From contig CAJTOY010000003.1 of the NCBI GenBank assembly GCA_910578195.1, positions 124,001-188,000 on the forward strand: 64,000 nt of DNA. The letters run 5' to 3'. The notes beneath the pieces were generated by a model. The model saw only the letters and a program-made list of their open reading frames with translations. It was not told the origin of the DNA and did not search any database. How positions within the stretch are numbered: position 1 is the stretch's first letter; every line of letters begins with the position of its first letter. Positions 1 to 10,055 of the stretch are shown here, piece after piece. The position numbers were made by a program, and so were the translations under genes. This stretch comes from an uncultured Christensenella sp. (GTDB lineage: Bacteria > Bacillota > Clostridia > Christensenellales > Borkfalkiaceae).

Positions 1-1
1 A

Positions 2-388
2 ATTATATTAGAGGGCGACATACCCTCGCCCGCAAACCCGCCCAAGGGCTGTAAGTTCCACACCCGCTGTTCGCAGTGCATGGACGTGTGCAGATTCAAA
101 CAGCCCGAGTATACCGAAGCTTTTCCGGGACACTTCGTTGCGTGCCACCTCTACAATAAAGAGGTAATGGCAAACCTCGAAGGTTACAGCGAGGAATACG
201 CGCGGCTCGAAGAAGAGAGAATTGCGCGGGAAGAGGCGGAAAGAGAAAAGAACGAAAAGAAGATAACCACCAAAGCCAAAAAGAAAATCAAGGAGCTTTG
301 GGGCAAGATATTCCGCAAGGAAAAACCCATCGATGAAAGAAAATCCGAAGAAAGCAAAGAAGAAAAAGAAGAAGATAGTTTACGTTGA
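2..388 (+). CDS. Oligopeptide/dipeptide ABC transporter ATP-binding protein, C-terminal part (partial)
   Basis: This is the 3' end of an OppF/DppF-type ATPase that powers peptide import; the nucleotide-binding domain lies before the window. The frame is open from base 2, and its first residues ([19 protein letters not shown], then TRC and a Cys-rich stretch to HFVACHL) match the oligo_HPY C-terminal domain of this family, including the cysteines that bind an Fe-S cluster in some members. The ATG at 80 is internal, not a start. After HFVACHLY comes an unusual, highly charged Lys/Glu-rich tail of about 70 residues that typical OppF proteins lack. The end overlaps the next gene. OppF and DppF cannot be told apart from this fragment. 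Confidence 0.85.
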   Translation: MILEGDIPSPANPPKGCKFHTRCSQCMDVCRFKQPEYTEAFPGHFVACHLYNKEVMANLEGYSEEYARLEEERIAREEAEREKNEKKITTKAKKKIKELWGKIFRKEKPIDERKSEESKEEKEEDSLR

Positions 389-584
389 CGACGGGCACAC
401 CGTCTACGATATGGACGGCGTCGGCGGTGCAAAGCACCGCGAAAAGGACGACGACGCGGCGCTTACCCGCAAGGAAAAGCGCGCGGCGATTAAGGCGGCG
501 TTTTTGACCTATCTGCCCAAATTCGTAATGGTCCTCGCGGCTTTTACAATCGCGGCGGTTTTGCTTTACTTATGGCTTAAATGA
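333..584 (+). CDS. Small single-pass membrane protein
   Basis: An 83-residue protein of unknown function. The N-terminus is very Lys-rich (residues 1-14), the middle is acidic, and residues about 60-82 form one hydrophobic helix ending in Leu-Lys. It would sit in the membrane with its charged N-terminal half in the cytoplasm. Its start lies inside the OppF tail in another frame, so the two are translationally coupled. The stop is 16 bases before the protease start, which has its own AAGGAG site. It could be an accessory of the peptide importer or of the exported proteins, but nothing in the sequence fixes the role. Confidence 0.6.
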   Translation: MKENPKKAKKKKKKIVYVDDGHTVYDMDGVGGAKHREKDDDAALTRKEKRAAIKAAFLTYLPKFVMVLAAFTIAAVLLYLWLK

Positions 585-600
585 AACAAGGAGTACTTTT

Positions 601-3600
601 ATGTACAAAAAGATATTATCTTTAACAATGGTTTGCGTCATGGCGCTTTTCGGCGCGTCGTGCAACGCCAAACAAAACGGAGAAAATAAAGAGGATACCG
701 CTATTTCGCCCGCTTCGAACGAGCTTGAAATATTAAAAAGCGACGTGGAATTCTCGCAGGAGCAAAAGCTTTCGAGGATTAAGGCGGACTACCTTTTGGA
801 AAACAACGGCTACAAGCCCGACGACGAGGTCGTCGGAATTATCCGCCTTTCGGACGACTCGCTTATAGATACATACCTCGAAGAGGGCGTAAAAGCCGCG
901 TCGGTAGCCGAATACGCAAATACGGTCGGCGGAAAAGCGCAAGCCAAGTCCATAGCCTCCAAACAAAGCGCGCTTATAAACGAGCTTTACGCAAAGGGGC
1001 TTGTAAAAGAAGTCAACTATTCATATTCGACGGTAATAAACGCCGTTTCGGTCACGACCACCTATAAGGATTTTGCCAAAATCGGCAAGCTTCAAGGCGT
1101 CGAGCAGACTATTTTGTCCGATACCTTCAATCTCCCCAAAACCGCGGGGAACGACGCTTCGGCGATTGTGAACAACGTCGACGTGTACGACACGGGTATC
1201 TTCAATTCGAGCAGCGTTTCGTTCACGGGCAAGGGCACGGCGGTTGCGATACTCGACTCGGGCTTCGATTGCAGCCACTCGGTATTCAAAGACCAGCCCG
1301 ACGATTTGTGGATAGAACGCTCGGACGTAACGGGCGTGCTCAACCATACAAACGCCGCTTCGACGACCCCCGGGCTCGATTTAGCCGACGTCTGGTACAG
1401 CAACAAAATCCCCTTCGTATACGATTACGCGGATAAGGACAACGACGTTTTCCCTTACGACTCCGAGCACGGCACGCACGTTGCGGGCATAATCGGCGGT
1501 AAGGATAAGGTTATAACGGGCGTTGCGTACGATACCCAGCTCGTACTTTTGAAGGTATTCCCCGACCTCGACGACGGCGCGAACACCGACGATATTTTAG
1601 CGGCGCTCGAAGACGCGGTGCTTCTCGGCGTCGACGCGATAAACATGTCGCTCGGCTCGTCGTGCGGATTTGCGCGCGAGGCGGACGGCGACGCGATTAA
1701 CGCGGTTTACGACGCGATTAACGAAAGCGGCATAAGCCTTATCACCGCGGCGAGCAACAGTTACAGTTCGAGCTTCGGAGGCGATAGGGGCAACACCAAC
1801 TTCGTGACCAACCCCGATTCGGGCACGGTCGGCTCGCCCTCGACGTATGCCGCGTCTCTCTCGGTCGCTTCGATCAGCGGCACGAAAAGCAGATACCTTT
1901 TGGGCAACGACGAGCAGGTCATTTTCTTCAACGAGTCCAACTCGATTACGGGCGACCCGAACGACTTCGTCAAGGAGCTCGGCATAACCGAGGGAATGAG
2001 CAAGGAGTACGATTATGTCACCGTTCCCGGCTCGGGACTGAGGGTCAGCTATGCGAACATCGACGTCAAGGGCAAAATCGCGCTTGTAAGGCGCGGCGAC
2101 AACTCGTTCGAGGACAAGGCGCTTATCGCGAAGAACGCGGGCGCTATCGCATGTATCATATATAACAACGTCGACGGCGAAATTTTAATGTCGATGGGCA
2201 AGACCGAGCATATTCCCACGATATCCATTTCCAAGGACGCGGGTACTATCCTCGCAAGCCGCGACGAGGGCAAGATAAAGATTGACTTCGGTTTCCAGGC
2301 GGGACCGTTCATGTCCGACTTTTCGAGCTGGGGACCCACGCCCAACCTCGAAATGAAGCCCGAAATCACCGCGCACGGCGGCAACATCAAATCGGCGATT
2401 CCCGGCGGCGGCTATGACGAGCTAAGCGGAACTTCCATGGCTTCTCCGAACATGTGCGGCATTGTCGTGCTTATCCGCCAATACTTAAAGGAAAAATTCC
2501 CCGACTTTTCGGCTAAGGAAATTTCGGTGCTTACAAACCAGCTTCTCATGTCGACCGCGTCGATAATCTTAAACGAAGAGGGCACGCCCTATTCGCCGCG
2601 CAAGCAGGGCGCGGGACTTGCAAGCCTTTTCAACGTGGTAAATACAAAGGCTTACATAACGGTAGACGGCATCGACAGAACCAAGCTCGAACTCAAAGAC
2701 GACCCCGACCGCAACGGCGTTTACACAATGGAATTCAACGTTGTGAATTTGTCGGGCACGGCGGTAAGCTATAACCTCTCGCATGTCGGCATGACCGAAA
2801 GCGTTTCGACCTCCGACCCGACCCACGTCGCGGAGACGGGACAGCTTCTCGACGGCGGCATCAAAGCCGAGAAGGTAAGCGGCAACGGTAGCTTAAACGG
2901 CACCAAAGTCACTGTCGACGCCAACGGCACGTTGAAAGTCAAGGTGACTTACACCCTCACAAACAAGGATAAATCGCTCATAGATTCCCTTTTCCCTTAC
3001 GGAATGTACGTTGAAGGCTTCATAAAGCTCACGGCGGAAAACAGCGAAGAGATTGACCTAAACGTTCCTTTCCTCGCGTTCTTCGGCGACTGGACGCAGG
3101 CGCCCATGTTCGACAAGACCTATTACGAGGTGGAGTCGGAGGCGCACGACGCGTCAATCGACGAGGAAGATAAGATTAAGGCGGACTATTTTGCGACGAC
3201 GCCCTACGGCTCGTACTTCTATAACTACATAATTCCCCTCGGAACGTATCTCTACGACATAGACGAAAATATGTACGACCCGATACCCGCCACCGAGGAG
3301 CACATCGCAATATCCAACATTTTAGGCACGATAGACGGCATTTCGTCGGTCTATGCGGGACTTTTGAGAAACGCAAAGACCATGACCTACACTATAACCG
3401 ACAAGGTTTCGGGCGAAGTGGTGTGGACGAAGGTCGCGGACAATTCGCGCAAAGCCCACTCCGACGGCGGCATGGCGATGCCGAACTACGAAAACCTCAA
3501 CGTCAAGACGGCTGAGTTAAAGCTCGTCAACAACAAGCAGTACGAATTCAGAATGACCGCGCGCCTCGACTACGGCGACGGTGGGGTTGCCACCAACGTG

Positions 3601-6600
3601 AGAAACACGTTCGGCTTCGACTTCACTCTCGACGACGAAGCGCCCGTAATCAAGGAAGCGACCTACGAAAAGGAATACGACGAGACGAAGAAAAAGGACA
3701 GATATTATCTCAACCTTACGGTTTACGACAACCACTACGTTATGTCGATAAACCCCGTAATCTTCACCTCGAATAAAAGTTATACCTTCCTCACCGACAA
3801 CCCCATTCCCGTATACGGCGAGAGGGGCGCGAACAACAAGGTACGCATAGAAATCACCGACTTCCTCGAAGATATCTACGCGGATAAACTCATAACCAGC
3901 GCGCTTGCGTTCTCAATCGAGGACTATGCGCTCAACTCGAACATATATCTCTGCCAGCTTCCCGGTACCAGAGGCGACTTCAAGTTCACCAAGGACGGCA
4001 CGATGGACGGCGGCGATTTGTTTGCGGTTTCCCTCTACGAGGACGAAATTCTCGATTTGACCCGCTATCTCGCGACCTCCGACATGACGGTCGACGCGGA
4101 TAAGGATTACCTCAAATATCTGAACTGGGAGGTCGGCAACGGCAACGTTGCGGCGGTCTGCGAAGGTCAGGTGAGAGGCTTGAAGGCGGGACGTACCATG
4201 ATAACCGTCACCGAAGCGCTCAATTTGAAGCAGGCGAGAATTTTCGTAAACGTTAAGGAAAGACCCACAAGCGCAAAAAGCCGCGCCGTTGCAGCCGCAA
4301 ACACCGATTTGGAAAGCGCGAAAATCGAGAATATAAGATTTTCGTACTTCGATACGCTGTTTGCTTATTCGAGGTCGGCGCAGTCGAGCATGATAGGCAA
4401 GACGGGCGACAAGATGTTTATATCAAGTCTCCCCGGCGGCGAGCTCAGCTTCTATCCCGGCGAAAAAATCCAGCTTTTCTACGATTTGGACCCGTGGTAC
4501 GTCGCGGACAAATATAAACTGACTTTCTCGTCCAAAAACGAAAAAATCGCAAGCGTAGACGAAAACGGCGTCGTGACCGCGCTCAAAAAGGGCACCACGA
4601 CGATAGTTTTAAAGGTCGACGGCTCCAACCTCATGGCGACGCTGAGGGTCACGGTCAACAGCGAATTCGTCATTGAAAACAATATGCTGATAGCCTATAA
4701 GGGGCTCGGCGGCAAGGTCGTTATTCCCGACGACGAAGGTATCCGCTATATCGGCGCATACGCGTTCTGTCTCTACGACACCGACCAGTCAATCGAGGTT
4801 TCCGAAGAGGACTACGACGCAAACAAAATCCCCGCAATGAACACCTCCGTAACCTCGGTTGTAATCCCCGAGGGCGTGGAGGAAATACAGAAATACGCCT
4901 TCTATAACTGTACGGGTTTGCAGTCGGTCACCGTACCGAGCACCTTGAAACGCATAAAAGAATTTGCGTTTACAAAGGACGCAAAGCTGACCGATATAAA
5001 CCTCCAAAACATAGAGGTTATCGGCAAAGAGGCGTTCAAGGGCTGTACCTCGCTTAAAACCGCGGCGCTCAACAAAGCGTTTGCAATCGGCGTGAAAGCG
5101 TTCGAGGACTGCACGTCGCTCGCGTACGTCGACCTTTCGGCGCTCAGAAATACGGGCGCGGAAGCGTTCAGAAACTGCACGGCGCTCAGAGAGGTCAAAC
5201 TCACCGAGGACACCAAGCTTTCAAACGGAATGTTCGCCTTCTCGGGACTTACGAGAGTCGAGATTTTCGAGAAAGTACAAATTCCCGACAACTGTTTCTA
5301 CGGCTGTAAATCGCTTGAAACGGTGCACCTTCCCGACAACGAGTTCGCTATCGGCACAAACTGCTTCTACGGCTGTGAAAACCTTACAAGCGTCAGATTA
5401 AAGACCAACACCCGCATAGCGGGAACAGGCGGAGGCATTTTCGAGGGCACTAAGCTCAGCGCCTTCGTCATATCCGACGAAAGCAAGCATTATTCGGTCT
5501 CCGAGGACGGCAAACTGCTTTTAAGCAAGGACGGCACGGAAATCATACTCGCCGCAACGGGCGCGGAATACGGCTATTACAAGCTTGACAAAAAGTACAC
5601 CGCCATAGGCGAAAGCGCGTTCAGCGGCACGGATATCGTTTCGCTCGAAATCGAAAACATAAACACAATAATCAGACCCTATGCGTTTGCGAACTGCGCA
5701 AAACTCATAGAAGTTTACTTCCCCGAAGCGGGAATTTTAGAGGTCGGCGCGCACGCGTTCGACAACGCCGTAAAACTCGGAAACGTAAGAAACATCGAAA
5801 AGGTTCTTTCGATAGGCGACTACGCGTTTGCAAGGACGGATATCAGACACGTCGAAATCAGACCGAATGCGGTCGTAGGCGAGGGCGCGTTCTTCCGCTC
5901 GAAGCTCGAATACGCGGTTATCGGCGAGGGCGCAACCTTCGGTATGGGCGCGTTCCAAAGCTGTACATACCTTAAAACGGTATCAATGCCCGTAAACGGC
6001 GGCGTCAAATTCGGCGAAGCGTGCTTTGCATACGACACGTCCCTTCAAAGCATAGACTTATCGAAAATGACCGAAATCGCGGCGCAGGCGTTCTACGGCT
6101 GTTCTTCGCTTAAAACGGTCAACCTTGCCGAAGTTATCGAAATCGGCGACTACGCATTCTCGGACTGCGCGGGGCTCGGCTACGTCACTTTCCCCAAGGT
6201 AGTGAGCATAGGCGAGGGCGCGTTCGGCAGAAACGCGACCGACGGCGGCGCACCCGTCATATCGGATATCAATCTTCCTAACACGTTAAAATTCCTCGGC
6301 GAAGGCGCGTTCATAGGCTGCGAAGGACTTACGTCCGTTACAATTCCTTCCTCGCTCGACGAGGTAAACAACTTCGCGTTCGCGTACTGCCTCAACCTCC
6401 AAACGGTAGTTTTACCCGACACGGTAAAGAGAGTGGGTATATACTCGTTCGCGGGCTGCGAATATCTGTACAGAATAAACCTCGGCAATGTCAAAGTAAT
6501 CGACGCGTACGCGTTCACTTCGTGCGCGGAGCTTGAAAGCATCGATTTGAGCTCGGCTGAAACAATCGGTTTCGGCGCGTTCGCTTCCACAATCGCGGGC

Positions 6601-7878
6601 GGAGATATCGTTGCCGACAACCTCGTAAGCGTGGGCGACTACGCGTTCCAGAACGCAAGAATGACTTCGTTCACGGCGAAAAACCTCAAAAGAATAGGCG
6701 TGGCTTCCTTTCAGGGCAACGCGAAGCTCAAAAAATTCGAATTCTCGAACGAGCTCGAAAGCATAGGCAGTATCGCGTTCAACGGCTGCAAGGCGCTTGA
6801 AAGTTTCTACTTCCCGAACGGCGAAATAAACGGCGACAACGGCTATGCAAAGCTTGTCGACGGCGTGCTTTACACCTATATGCCCTCGGGACGGCTTCAA
6901 CTCACTTCCGTACCCGCGGCTAAAAAGCTGACTTCGTTCTCGGTGCTCGAAGGCACCTACCGCGTCGATATGTACGCCGCCAACGAAAACCCGAGCATAA
7001 CGTGGGTAATTCTTCCCGACTCGTTAAAGCAGATAGGCAATTACGCCTTTTACGGCTGCAACGCGCTGAAATTCGTTGAATTCAGGTCGTTTACGGCTCC
7101 CGCGCTCGAAGACTGGTACAACAAGGACGCCGAGCTTTCGACAACCGACCCCGGCTACGGACTGCTTCATAACCAGTTCGATATGTTCGGATACGAGCTG
7201 TATTATTACAACTTTATCGATTTGGCGGGCAAAAAGGCGCCCGTGACCATGATACTTCCCTCGAACGACGGACTTATCGGCTACGATTCGATAGTTTACG
7301 AAGCGTACTTCGGCAAGGTCGAAAACGCGCAGAGAAGTAAATACGTCGCAATGGATAAAAACCTCTCGGCGTTCGTCGATTTGGCGGACAGAGTGAAGAG
7401 GCTTGAAAGTATAACCCTTGCCGACGAAAGACTTATAAACGACGCGGTCACCGCGTACAACGCGCTCAAACAAAGCGGAACCGACTTCGGTTACACTCAG
7501 GAAGAGTGGGACGCGCTGGTCGGCGCCGTGACCTCGGCAAAAGCTAAGCTCGCCGAAGTCAAGCTTGCCACCGCAAGCATAACGGTGCGCAAATTGCAGG
7601 GAAAAATCAACGGACTTCCCGACGAATACAGCGGCAAGCTCAACGCATTGCTCGACGAAATCACCGCGGAACTCGACGGACTTTCCAAGAGTGACAGGGC
7701 GCTTCTCGATTTGACGAAATACAACAAGCTTATGGAGCAGTATGACGTCAATGCGAAAACGGGGCTCGGCACGGTCGAGCTTGTGCTTGCGATAGTAATT
7801 CCCTCGGTTGCGGTGCTCGCCGCGGCGGTTGCGGTTACCGTAATATTACTTAAAAGGCGTGCAAGGAGGCAATCATGA
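601..7878 (+). CDS. Giant surface subtilisin-like (S8) protease with PA, Ig-like and BspA-type LRR domains
   Basis: A 2425-residue exported protease. Residues 1-21 are a signal peptide; GASC at 18-21 resembles a lipobox but has no Leu at -3. The S8 triad is visible: D219 (ILDSG), H290 (HGTHVAG), S612 (GTSMASP), with oxyanion N386. A protease-associated domain is inserted at about 465-555, as in lactocepin and C5a-peptidase relatives. Fn3-like sheet regions follow, then two Big_2-like domains (about 1175-1215 and 1285-1355). Residues about 1360-2240 are many BspA-type (LRR_5) repeats of the form 'IGxxAFxGCxxLxxVxLP'. A helical stretch and a C-terminal membrane helix ending KRRARRQS complete it. 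The LRRs probably bind host or dietary ligands. Location in the Opp operon suggests it feeds peptides to the importer (inference). Confidence 0.93.
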   Translation: MYKKILSLTMVCVMALFGASCNAKQNGENKEDTAISPASNELEILKSDVEFSQEQKLSRIKADYLLENNGYKPDDEVVGIIRLSDDSLIDTYLEEGVKAASVAEYANTVGGKAQAKSIASKQSALINELYAKGLVKEVNYSYSTVINAVSVTTTYKDFAKIGKLQGVEQTILSDTFNLPKTAGNDASAIVNNVDVYDTGIFNSSSVSFTGKGTAVAILDSGFDCSHSVFKDQPDDLWIERSDVTGVLNHTNAASTTPGLDLADVWYSNKIPFVYDYADKDNDVFPYDSEHGTHVAGIIGGKDKVITGVAYDTQLVLLKVFPDLDDGANTDDILAALEDAVLLGVDAINMSLGSSCGFAREADGDAINAVYDAINESGISLITAASNSYSSSFGGDRGNTNFVTNPDSGTVGSPSTYAASLSVASISGTKSRYLLGNDEQVIFFNESNSITGDPNDFVKELGITEGMSKEYDYVTVPGSGLRVSYANIDVKGKIALVRRGDNSFEDKALIAKNAGAIACIIYNNVDGEILMSMGKTEHIPTISISKDAGTILASRDEGKIKIDFGFQAGPFMSDFSSWGPTPNLEMKPEITAHGGNIKSAIPGGGYDELSGTSMASPNMCGIVVLIRQYLKEKFPDFSAKEISVLTNQLLMSTASIILNEEGTPYSPRKQGAGLASLFNVVNTKAYITVDGIDRTKLELKDDPDRNGVYTMEFNVVNLSGTAVSYNLSHVGMTESVSTSDPTHVAETGQLLDGGIKAEKVSGNGSLNGTKVTVDANGTLKVKVTYTLTNKDKSLIDSLFPYGMYVEGFIKLTAENSEEIDLNVPFLAFFGDWTQAPMFDKTYYEVESEAHDASIDEEDKIKADYFATTPYGSYFYNYIIPLGTYLYDIDENMYDPIPATEEHIAISNILGTIDGISSVYAGLLRNAKTMTYTITDKVSGEVVWTKVADNSRKAHSDGGMAMPNYENLNVKTAELKLVNNKQYEFRMTARLDYGDGGVATNVRNTFGFDFTLDDEAPVIKEATYEKEYDETKKKDRYYLNLTVYDNHYVMSINPVIFTSNKSYTFLTDNPIPVYGERGANNKVRIEITDFLEDIYADKLITSALAFSIEDYALNSNIYLCQLPGTRGDFKFTKDGTMDGGDLFAVSLYEDEILDLTRYLATSDMTVDADKDYLKYLNWEVGNGNVAAVCEGQVRGLKAGRTMITVTEALNLKQARIFVNVKERPTSAKSRAVAAANTDLESAKIENIRFSYFDTLFAYSRSAQSSMIGKTGDKMFISSLPGGELSFYPGEKIQLFYDLDPWYVADKYKLTFSSKNEKIASVDENGVVTALKKGTTTIVLKVDGSNLMATLRVTVNSEFVIENNMLIAYKGLGGKVVIPDDEGIRYIGAYAFCLYDTDQSIEVSEEDYDANKIPAMNTSVTSVVIPEGVEEIQKYAFYNCTGLQSVTVPSTLKRIKEFAFTKDAKLTDINLQNIEVIGKEAFKGCTSLKTAALNKAFAIGVKAFEDCTSLAYVDLSALRNTGAEAFRNCTALREVKLTEDTKLSNGMFAFSGLTRVEIFEKVQIPDNCFYGCKSLETVHLPDNEFAIGTNCFYGCENLTSVRLKTNTRIAGTGGGIFEGTKLSAFVISDESKHYSVSEDGKLLLSKDGTEIILAATGAEYGYYKLDKKYTAIGESAFSGTDIVSLEIENINTIIRPYAFANCAKLIEVYFPEAGILEVGAHAFDNAVKLGNVRNIEKVLSIGDYAFARTDIRHVEIRPNAVVGEGAFFRSKLEYAVIGEGATFGMGAFQSCTYLKTVSMPVNGGVKFGEACFAYDTSLQSIDLSKMTEIAAQAFYGCSSLKTVNLAEVIEIGDYAFSDCAGLGYVTFPKVVSIGEGAFGRNATDGGAPVISDINLPNTLKFLGEGAFIGCEGLTSVTIPSSLDEVNNFAFAYCLNLQTVVLPDTVKRVGIYSFAGCEYLYRINLGNVKVIDAYAFTSCAELESIDLSSAETIGFGAFASTIAGGDIVADNLVSVGDYAFQNARMTSFTAKNLKRIGVASFQGNAKLKKFEFSNELESIGSIAFNGCKALESFYFPNGEINGDNGYAKLVDGVLYTYMPSGRLQLTSVPAAKKLTSFSVLEGTYRVDMYAANENPSITWVILPDSLKQIGNYAFYGCNALKFVEFRSFTAPALEDWYNKDAELSTTDPGYGLLHNQFDMFGYELYYYNFIDLAGKKAPVTMILPSNDGLIGYDSIVYEAYFGKVENAQRSKYVAMDKNLSAFVDLADRVKRLESITLADERLINDAVTAYNALKQSGTDFGYTQEEWDALVGAVTSAKAKLAEVKLATASITVRKLQGKINGLPDEYSGKLNALLDEITAELDGLSKSDRALLDLTKYNKLMEQYDVNAKTGLGTVELVLAIVIPSVAVLAAAVAVTVILLKRRARRQS

Positions 7879-10016
7879 AAAAATCGAATAAATTTTCAAG
7901 TTTGATATTATCGTTAATCTTTGCGCTGTCGATATCGTCCGGCGCGGTGCTCGCGGGCTGTGCCAACAAACAGCTTCCCTCGGCGGAAGTGCCGCCCGTG
8001 ACCGAAAACACCCCCAAGGAAGAAACGCCCCCCGCGCTTCTTCCCGAGGAAGAGGTCAAGTATATCAAGATAGGCATCAGCGGCAAAACCGAGGTGTTCA
8101 GCGGCGGCAAGTTAAAGCTCGGCGCCGTTGTCACGGGCGCCGAGGATGCAAGCGTTACCTGGGCAATTTCCGAGGGCGGAGAATTCGCCGAGATTGACCA
8201 AAACGGCTTGCTCACCGCAAAGGAAGTTTCCAGCGACAAAATCATAAAAGTTTCGGCGACGAGCAACGAAGATAAAACCGTCAAAGCCGAAAAAACGATT
8301 ATAATCACCTCGAAGCGCGTGCTCACGCAGGATATGCTCGACGTTTTGAGCGCGAAAAGCGAAATTGCGTTCGAGGGCTATATCGACATAGACCTCTACA
8401 CGATAGGCATGTACGAAAGGTTCTACGAAACCCATAACATGTCGGTCAAAACCGCAATGGACGGTACAAACTGGTACGCGGAATACGACAATACCGCGAC
8501 GGGCATGACGATGGCGCTGTATTTCAGCAACCACAACGATATCGCTTGTCAGGTAAGCGTCAGCCTTCGCAACAGCGAGGAATACACGCCCATGCTAGAC
8601 GAAAACGACGAAGAGGTCAGCTGGGTCGATTCGGGACTTTACAACAACTTCACGGGACTTAAAGTTTCCGACTTTGAATTCAACAACGAAACGTGGCGCT
8701 ACGAATACAAGGGCGCGGACGAGGGCTTGCTTGCAAGAATGACCGCTTCCGCCAACCCCTATGACTTCGTGCCGACCAACCTCTCGCTCATAATCGAGGA
8801 CGGCGAAATTATCGGCTTCCGCAGCGTCAGCGAGCCCGACATGACGATAGCGCAGGGCTATAAGGCTATTCAGACCCTCACGGTTGCGGTCAACTACGGC
8901 GAGACGGTGGAGGTGCCCACGATATCCAAGTTCGGGCACGACGAAGCGCACGACAAGCTTACCGAGGCGATAGCTAACATGCAGGCGCTCGAAAGCTATT
9001 CGCTAGATATGAACCAGACCGTATATTCGGTGCTTAACTCGGGCTACACCTACGAAGGCTTCGAAGAAACCGTAACCGACGGCTTGTGCTATTTCGAGCC
9101 CTACACGTTCTACGTCGACGGCAGCGACAATGTGCATAAACGCCCCACGGGCGACGTGTACGGCTATAAAAAGATTGAAGAAAATCTTTACAACACGTTC
9201 TCGCTCAACGAAAACAAGGACGGCTTCGTCGCCAACCGCGCGTACGCCGCGGATTTCGGCAACGCTAAGCCCTCGTTCGGGTTTGCGGCGGAGATATTCA
9301 CCGCGTATTACGAGGACCCCGATGACGGCACGACGACCTACTTCGTCGACGAAACCATGTGCCCCGTCGCGTCGACTTTCTATAACGGCGTAGGCAACGA
9401 TATTGCGATGTACGGCATTTTCGCAACGATGTACAAATCGACCGACTTGTCGTTCACGCCTTACGTCGTTGTCAAGGACGGACACATTATACAAGCCGCG
9501 TTCTATTTCTATCTCGGATATCTTTACGGAATTGTCGAGATAAATTACGATAATTTCAACACGGCGGAATTACCCGCGGCAAACGTCGAATTCGACGTAA
9601 GGCAGCTTCCCGTATCGTGGAGCGAGCTCACAATTCAGGTTTCCGATTTCAACGCCGGCGGCACCTCGGGCGACGTCGAAACAAACGCGCTCGACTACCT
9701 CAAAACCTTCTTCGGCGACGAAGAAATCGAGGGGAAAATGCCCTTCTTCGGCAACGCGCTGGGCGATTCCTACGGGTTCGGTCTGACAACCGTTCACTAC
9801 AACGGCGAAAATCAGGCAAAGCCGTCGATTATGTTCTATTACGACGTTCCGCTCGACACTAACTACTCGATCGACAGCTCGATGAAAAAGGTTTCCGAAT
9901 ATCTTTTGTCGCTCGGCTTCACAAAGAACAAACACGGCGAATACTCGAAAGACGGTATCGTCGTGACGGCGGTCGACAACGATTTGGACTTAATGATTTA
10001 CGTCTGGAAGGCATAA
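7875..10016 (+). CDS. Large secreted lipoprotein with Big_2-like domain
   Basis: A 713-residue predicted lipoprotein of unknown function. The signal peptide ends in a good lipobox (LAGC, Cys at about 28). A Pro/Glu-rich linker leads to an Ig-like (Big_2-type) domain at about 55-140, recognisable by 'VTWAISEGG..A.ID.NGLLTA' and 'VSATSNEDKTVKA'. The remaining 570 residues look like beta-rich extracellular sequence with many Tyr, Asp and Asn and no motif I recognise. The ATG overlaps the protease stop (ATGA), so the two are translationally coupled. The same layout recurs in the next gene, so the two are likely paralogues. Substrate or ligand cannot be deduced. Confidence 0.85.
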   Translation: MKKSNKFSSLILSLIFALSISSGAVLAGCANKQLPSAEVPPVTENTPKEETPPALLPEEEVKYIKIGISGKTEVFSGGKLKLGAVVTGAEDASVTWAISEGGEFAEIDQNGLLTAKEVSSDKIIKVSATSNEDKTVKAEKTIIITSKRVLTQDMLDVLSAKSEIAFEGYIDIDLYTIGMYERFYETHNMSVKTAMDGTNWYAEYDNTATGMTMALYFSNHNDIACQVSVSLRNSEEYTPMLDENDEEVSWVDSGLYNNFTGLKVSDFEFNNETWRYEYKGADEGLLARMTASANPYDFVPTNLSLIIEDGEIIGFRSVSEPDMTIAQGYKAIQTLTVAVNYGETVEVPTISKFGHDEAHDKLTEAIANMQALESYSLDMNQTVYSVLNSGYTYEGFEETVTDGLCYFEPYTFYVDGSDNVHKRPTGDVYGYKKIEENLYNTFSLNENKDGFVANRAYAADFGNAKPSFGFAAEIFTAYYEDPDDGTTTYFVDETMCPVASTFYNGVGNDIAMYGIFATMYKSTDLSFTPYVVVKDGHIIQAAFYFYLGYLYGIVEINYDNFNTAELPAANVEFDVRQLPVSWSELTIQVSDFNAGGTSGDVETNALDYLKTFFGDEEIEGKMPFFGNALGDSYGFGLTTVHYNGENQAKPSIMFYYDVPLDTNYSIDSSMKKVSEYLLSLGFTKNKHGEYSKDGIVVTAVDNDLDLMIYVWKA

Positions 10017-10055
10017 CACAACTTTAAATTTGTAATTTTTAATAGGAGAAACATT

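Noticed and set aside
9130..9393. Plus-strand frame of 87 codons inside the 713-residue lipoprotein gene
   Set aside because: Arg/Thr-rich product typical of an out-of-frame reading of GC-biased codons.
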